A DNA stretch of 64,000 bases from Hyphomicrobium sp. (lineage in GTDB: Bacteria > Pseudomonadota > Alphaproteobacteria > Rhizobiales > Hyphomicrobiaceae): NCBI GenBank assembly GCA_030148725.1, contig JASBSU010000004.1, forward strand, positions 62,001 to 126,000. Reading direction: 5' to 3'. The first letter of the stretch is position 1. Each line of letters begins with the position of its first letter. The position numbers were made by a program, and so were the translations under genes. The notes beneath the pieces were generated by a model. That model ran no database searches. It was given only the letters and a program-made list of their open reading frames with translations, and was not told the origin of the DNA. Of this stretch, positions 61,293-64,000 are shown one piece after another.

Positions 61293-64000
61293 TTAGGGAT
61301 GCGAGCCGGGCTGCGCAAGAGCGGCCGCGGGAGGAGCTTCTGAATCGGCAGCTTTGGAGCCGCCGAGGCGCCGGTGCAGCCTGTCGAGCAGCAGGTAGAT
61401 CACGGGCGTCGTATACAACGTCAGCATCTGCGACACGATGAGCCCGCCGATGATGGTGATGCCAAGCGGCCGGCGGATTTCCGATCCCGGGCCTTCGGCA
61501 ATGGCGAGGGGAATAGCGCCGAGCAGCGCCGCCAGCGTCGTCATGAGGATGGGACGAAAGCGCGCGAGACATGCCTCGTAGATGGCCACGGCTGGCTTCA
61601 GGCCGCGCTCGCGTTCGCCGTCGAGGGCGAAATCGACCATCATGATGCCGTTCTTCTTCACGATGCCGATCAACAGGATGACGCCGATGAGCGCCGTCAG
61701 CGACAGCTCCATGCCGGCCAGGTAGAGCGCGAGGAGCGCACCGAGCCCCGCCGAAGGTAGCGTCGAGATGATGGTCAGCGGATGGGCGAGGCTCTCGTAA
61801 AGAACGCCAAGCACAATGTAGACGGCGATGAGAGCGGCGAGGATCAGGAGCGGCTGCTGCGAGGATTGCTCGGCGAAAGCCCGTGCGTCGCCAGCCATCT
61901 CACCGCGCAACCCGGGTGGCATGTGGATGTCGGCCATTGCCTGCTCGATGTCGTGCACGGCCTTATCCAGCGTGTTGCCCGGCGCAAGATTGTAGCTGAT
62001 GGTGGCTGACGGGAACGGCCCCTGATGATTGACGACGAGCGGCGTCGTCCCCTGCTGAATGCGGATCACGGCGGTGAGGGGCACCTGGCGGCCGTTGGCG
62101 CCTGGAACGTAGATGTTCTTGAGGTCCGAGGGATCGCGTTGCAGACGCGGATCGACCTCGAGAATGACGCGGTACTGGTTGCGCTGGGCGTAGATCGTCG
62201 ACACCTGGCGCTGGGCGAACGCGTTGTTCAGCGCTGAGTCAATATCGGCAATGCGCACGCCGAGGCGGGAAGCTGCATCGCGATCAATCTTGACGTCGAG
62301 CTGCAGGCCGCCGGCCTGACGGTCGCTCGATACATCCGTGATGCTTGGGATGGTCTTCATGCGCTCGAGCACCTTCGGCGCCCACTCGTTGAGCTGGTCG
62401 ATGTCGGGATCCCAGAGCGTGTACTGGAACTGCGATGGACCCTGACGCGCGCCGACGCGAATGTCACGCGAGGCGAACATGCGCACCTCGAGGCCGTCGA
62501 GCTTGGCGAGCTTGGTGCGCAGGCGGTTGATGACGCGCGATGTTCCTTCGCCGCCACGCTCGGCGAGCGGCTTCAAATTGATGAACATCCGGCCGCGGTT
62601 GTTGCCGCCGCCGCCAGGCCCGGAGCCGCCGATCGACGACCCGATGTGCTCGATCGCCGGATCGTCGAGCAGCATGTCGAGGGCGGTGTTGTGCAGCTTC
62701 AGCATGGCTTCGAACGAGATGTCGGCCGGTGCTTCGGTGGAGCCCATGATGAGGCCGGTGTCGTCTTCCGGGAACATGCCTTTCGGGATCTGGAAATAGA
62801 GATGTCCGGTTAGCACGATGACACACAGCAACGAGAACAGCGTGACGACCTGATGACGTAGCGCGACGCGCAGGGTGCGGGCGTAGGCGCCGACCATCAA
62901 GCCGAGCACGCTTTCGATGACACGGTCGAAACGCGTCGGCGCCTTGTCGCGTTCATCCTTGAGGAAGTGTCCGCAGATCATAGGTGTGACGGACAGCGAG
63001 ACCACGACGGAAACCGCGATGGCGACGACGAGCGTGATGGAGAACTCGTGCAGCATGCGGCCGGCCACGCCGCCCATGAAGAGCACCGGAATGAAAGCGG
63101 CGATAAGGGACACGCTGATCGATATAACGGTGAAGCCGATCTGGCGCGAACCCACGAGGGCCGCCTGCATCGGCGCCATGCCTTTCTCGATGTTGCGATA
63201 AACGTTCTCGATCATGACGATGGCGTCGTCGACAACGAAGCCGACGGCGATGGCAAACGCCATGAGCGTCAGGTTGTTGATCGAGAAGCCGAGCGCCCAC
63301 ATGACGGCGCACGTTCCGGCAAGCGACAGCGGCACGGTGATTCCGGCGGCGATCGTGGGCGTCGAGCGGCGCAGGAAGACGAACACCACCATCATGACGA
63401 GGGCGATGGCCAGAACGAGCGTGAACTGCATGTCGTGCACGCTGGCGCGGATCGTGGTCGTGCGGTCGGTCAGCACCGTGATGTCGATGCCGGCAGGTAT
63501 CCAGCGTTCGAGGTTGGGCAGCAGCGTCTTCACGCCGTCGACGGTATCGAGCACGTTGGCGTCCGGCTGCTTGCGGACGATCAGCAGGACGCCGGGCTGT
63601 TTGTCGAACAGGGCAACGGAGCGCGTATTGCGCGTCCCGTTTTCGACATTGGCGACGCTCGACAGTCGAACGACGTTTCCTGAAATGGTCTTGAGGACGA
63701 TGGCGCCGTAATCCTTGGCGTCGCGAAGCTGGGTGTTGGTGTCGATGGTGATCGCTTGCTTCTCGCCATCGATGGCGCCGACCGGAGCGATGGCATTGGC
63801 CGCGGTTACGGCGCTGCGCACGTCCTCCATGCTCAGCCCCATGGAGGCGAGCAGCGTCGGGTTGACGCGCACGCGGACGGCCGGCTGCTCGGCGCCGCTG
63901 ACCTCCACCTGCGCGACGCCGGGCACCTGCGAGATGCGCTGGGCGACGATTGTGTCGGCTGCATCGTAGAGCGCGCTTGGCGTCATGCTCTTTGACGTCA
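61293..64000 (-). CDS. RND efflux permease, MdtB/MdtC-like, N-terminus beyond window
   Basis: The frame is open to the window edge; about 900 residues are inside and roughly the first 125 are missing. The first residues visible (TSKSMTPSALYDAADTIVAQRISQVPGVAQVEVSG) match the porter region of MdtB/C. Helix 4 has AFAIAVGFVVDDAIVMIENVYRNI with its Asp pair, and the later blocks LIGIVKKNGIMMVDFALDGER and RFRPILMTTLAALLGAIPLAIAEG are intact. MdtB and MdtC usually come as a pair, so a second pump gene may lie just outside. It ends 148 bases before sigF, on the same strand. Confidence 0.92.
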   Translation of the reverse strand, partial: TSKSMTPSALYDAADTIVAQRISQVPGVAQVEVSGAEQPAVRVRVNPTLLASMGLSMEDVRSAVTAANAIAPVGAIDGEKQAITIDTNTQLRDAKDYGAIVLKTISGNVVRLSSVANVENGTRNTRSVALFDKQPGVLLIVRKQPDANVLDTVDGVKTLLPNLERWIPAGIDITVLTDRTTTIRASVHDMQFTLVLAIALVMMVVFVFLRRSTPTIAAGITVPLSLAGTCAVMWALGFSINNLTLMAFAIAVGFVVDDAIVMIENVYRNIEKGMAPMQAALVGSRQIGFTVISISVSLIAAFIPVLFMGGVAGRMLHEFSITLVVAIAVSVVVSLSVTPMICGHFLKDERDKAPTRFDRVIESVLGLMVGAYARTLRVALRHQVVTLFSLLCVIVLTGHLYFQIPKGMFPEDDTGLIMGSTEAPADISFEAMLKLHNTALDMLLDDPAIEHIGSSIGGSGPGGGGNNRGRMFINLKPLAERGGEGTSRVINRLRTKLAKLDGLEVRMFASRDIRVGARQGPSQFQYTLWDPDIDQLNEWAPKVLERMKTIPSITDVSSDRQAGGLQLDVKIDRDAASRLGVRIADIDSALNNAFAQRQVSTIYAQRNQYRVILEVDPRLQRDPSDLKNIYVPGANGRQVPLTAVIRIQQGTTPLVVNHQGPFPSATISYNLAPGNTLDKAVHDIEQAMADIHMPPGLRGEMAGDARAFAEQSSQQPLLILAALIAVYIVLGVLYESLAHPLTIISTLPSAGLGALLALYLAGMELSLTALIGVILLIGIVKKNGIMMVDFALDGERERGLKPAVAIYEACLARFRPILMTTLAALLGAIPLAIAEGPGSEIRRPLGITIIGGLIVSQMLTLYTTPVIYLLLDRLHRRLGGSKAADSEAPPAAALAQPGSHP

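Overview
The window looks like chromosomal DNA from a high-GC alphaproteobacterium, most likely a member of the Hyphomicrobiales. The clues are the aerobic-type cobalamin genes, an IalB-family protein, a DUF1344 protein, a SigF/NrsF pair, MlaA/MlaC-type lipid traffic proteins and a BciA-type 8-vinyl reductase, which hints at a bacteriochlorophyll-making ancestor or relative. No rRNA, tRNA, CRISPR array, transposase or integrase was recognised. Both ends cut through genes: a GNAT acetyltransferase at the left and an RND pump at the right.

Left part (1-18 kb): after a DUF6600-like exported protein, a degenerate Crp/Fnr-type regulator and an NTF2-like protein, twelve minus-strand genes run from 13508 down to 3043. 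They form two tightly packed groups. The upstream group (13508-9132) encodes a DevBCA-like exporter (FtsX-type permease, ATPase, HlyD-type adaptor) followed by MlaC- and MlaA-like proteins. The downstream group (8928-3043) encodes a HAD phosphatase, a class-III aminotransferase, an arginase-fold protein, two half-size DMT transporters, an alpha/beta hydrolase with Cys in place of the nucleophilic Ser, and a BioF2/FemAB-like GNAT protein. Most of these genes overlap. I read the locus as making an amino-containing lipid or lipid-linked product and moving it to the outer membrane. This is the best candidate for an undescribed system. An orphan OmpR-type regulator and a cyclopropane fatty acid synthase lie just beyond it.

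Middle (18-35 kb): an RND pump pair is followed by a rearranged stretch (22.6-28.1 kb) holding bciA, intact cobB and intact cobQ. Between these lie scars: the 3' end of cobA joined to the start of a B12 riboswitch, an internally deleted cobO, and a cobF-like 5' end joined to the end of another B12 riboswitch. Two related HTH-like sequences flank this stretch. A giant autotransporter with a strong terminator and an IalB-family gene follow.

Right part (35-64 kb): a TonB-dependent siderophore receptor with two PepSY proteins; a YdeP-type molybdopterin oxidoreductase; a FadL porin; a split YeeE/YedE sulfur transporter; a PAS-GGDEF-EAL protein; and the late cobalamin genes cobT, cobC, cobS, cobU/P and bluB, with a second, internally deleted cobB just before bluB. 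Two more RND systems flank a sigF-nrsF-doxX operon that has a SigF-like promoter. Early corrin-ring genes are absent or reduced to scars here, while the genes for amidation and for the nucleotide loop are kept.
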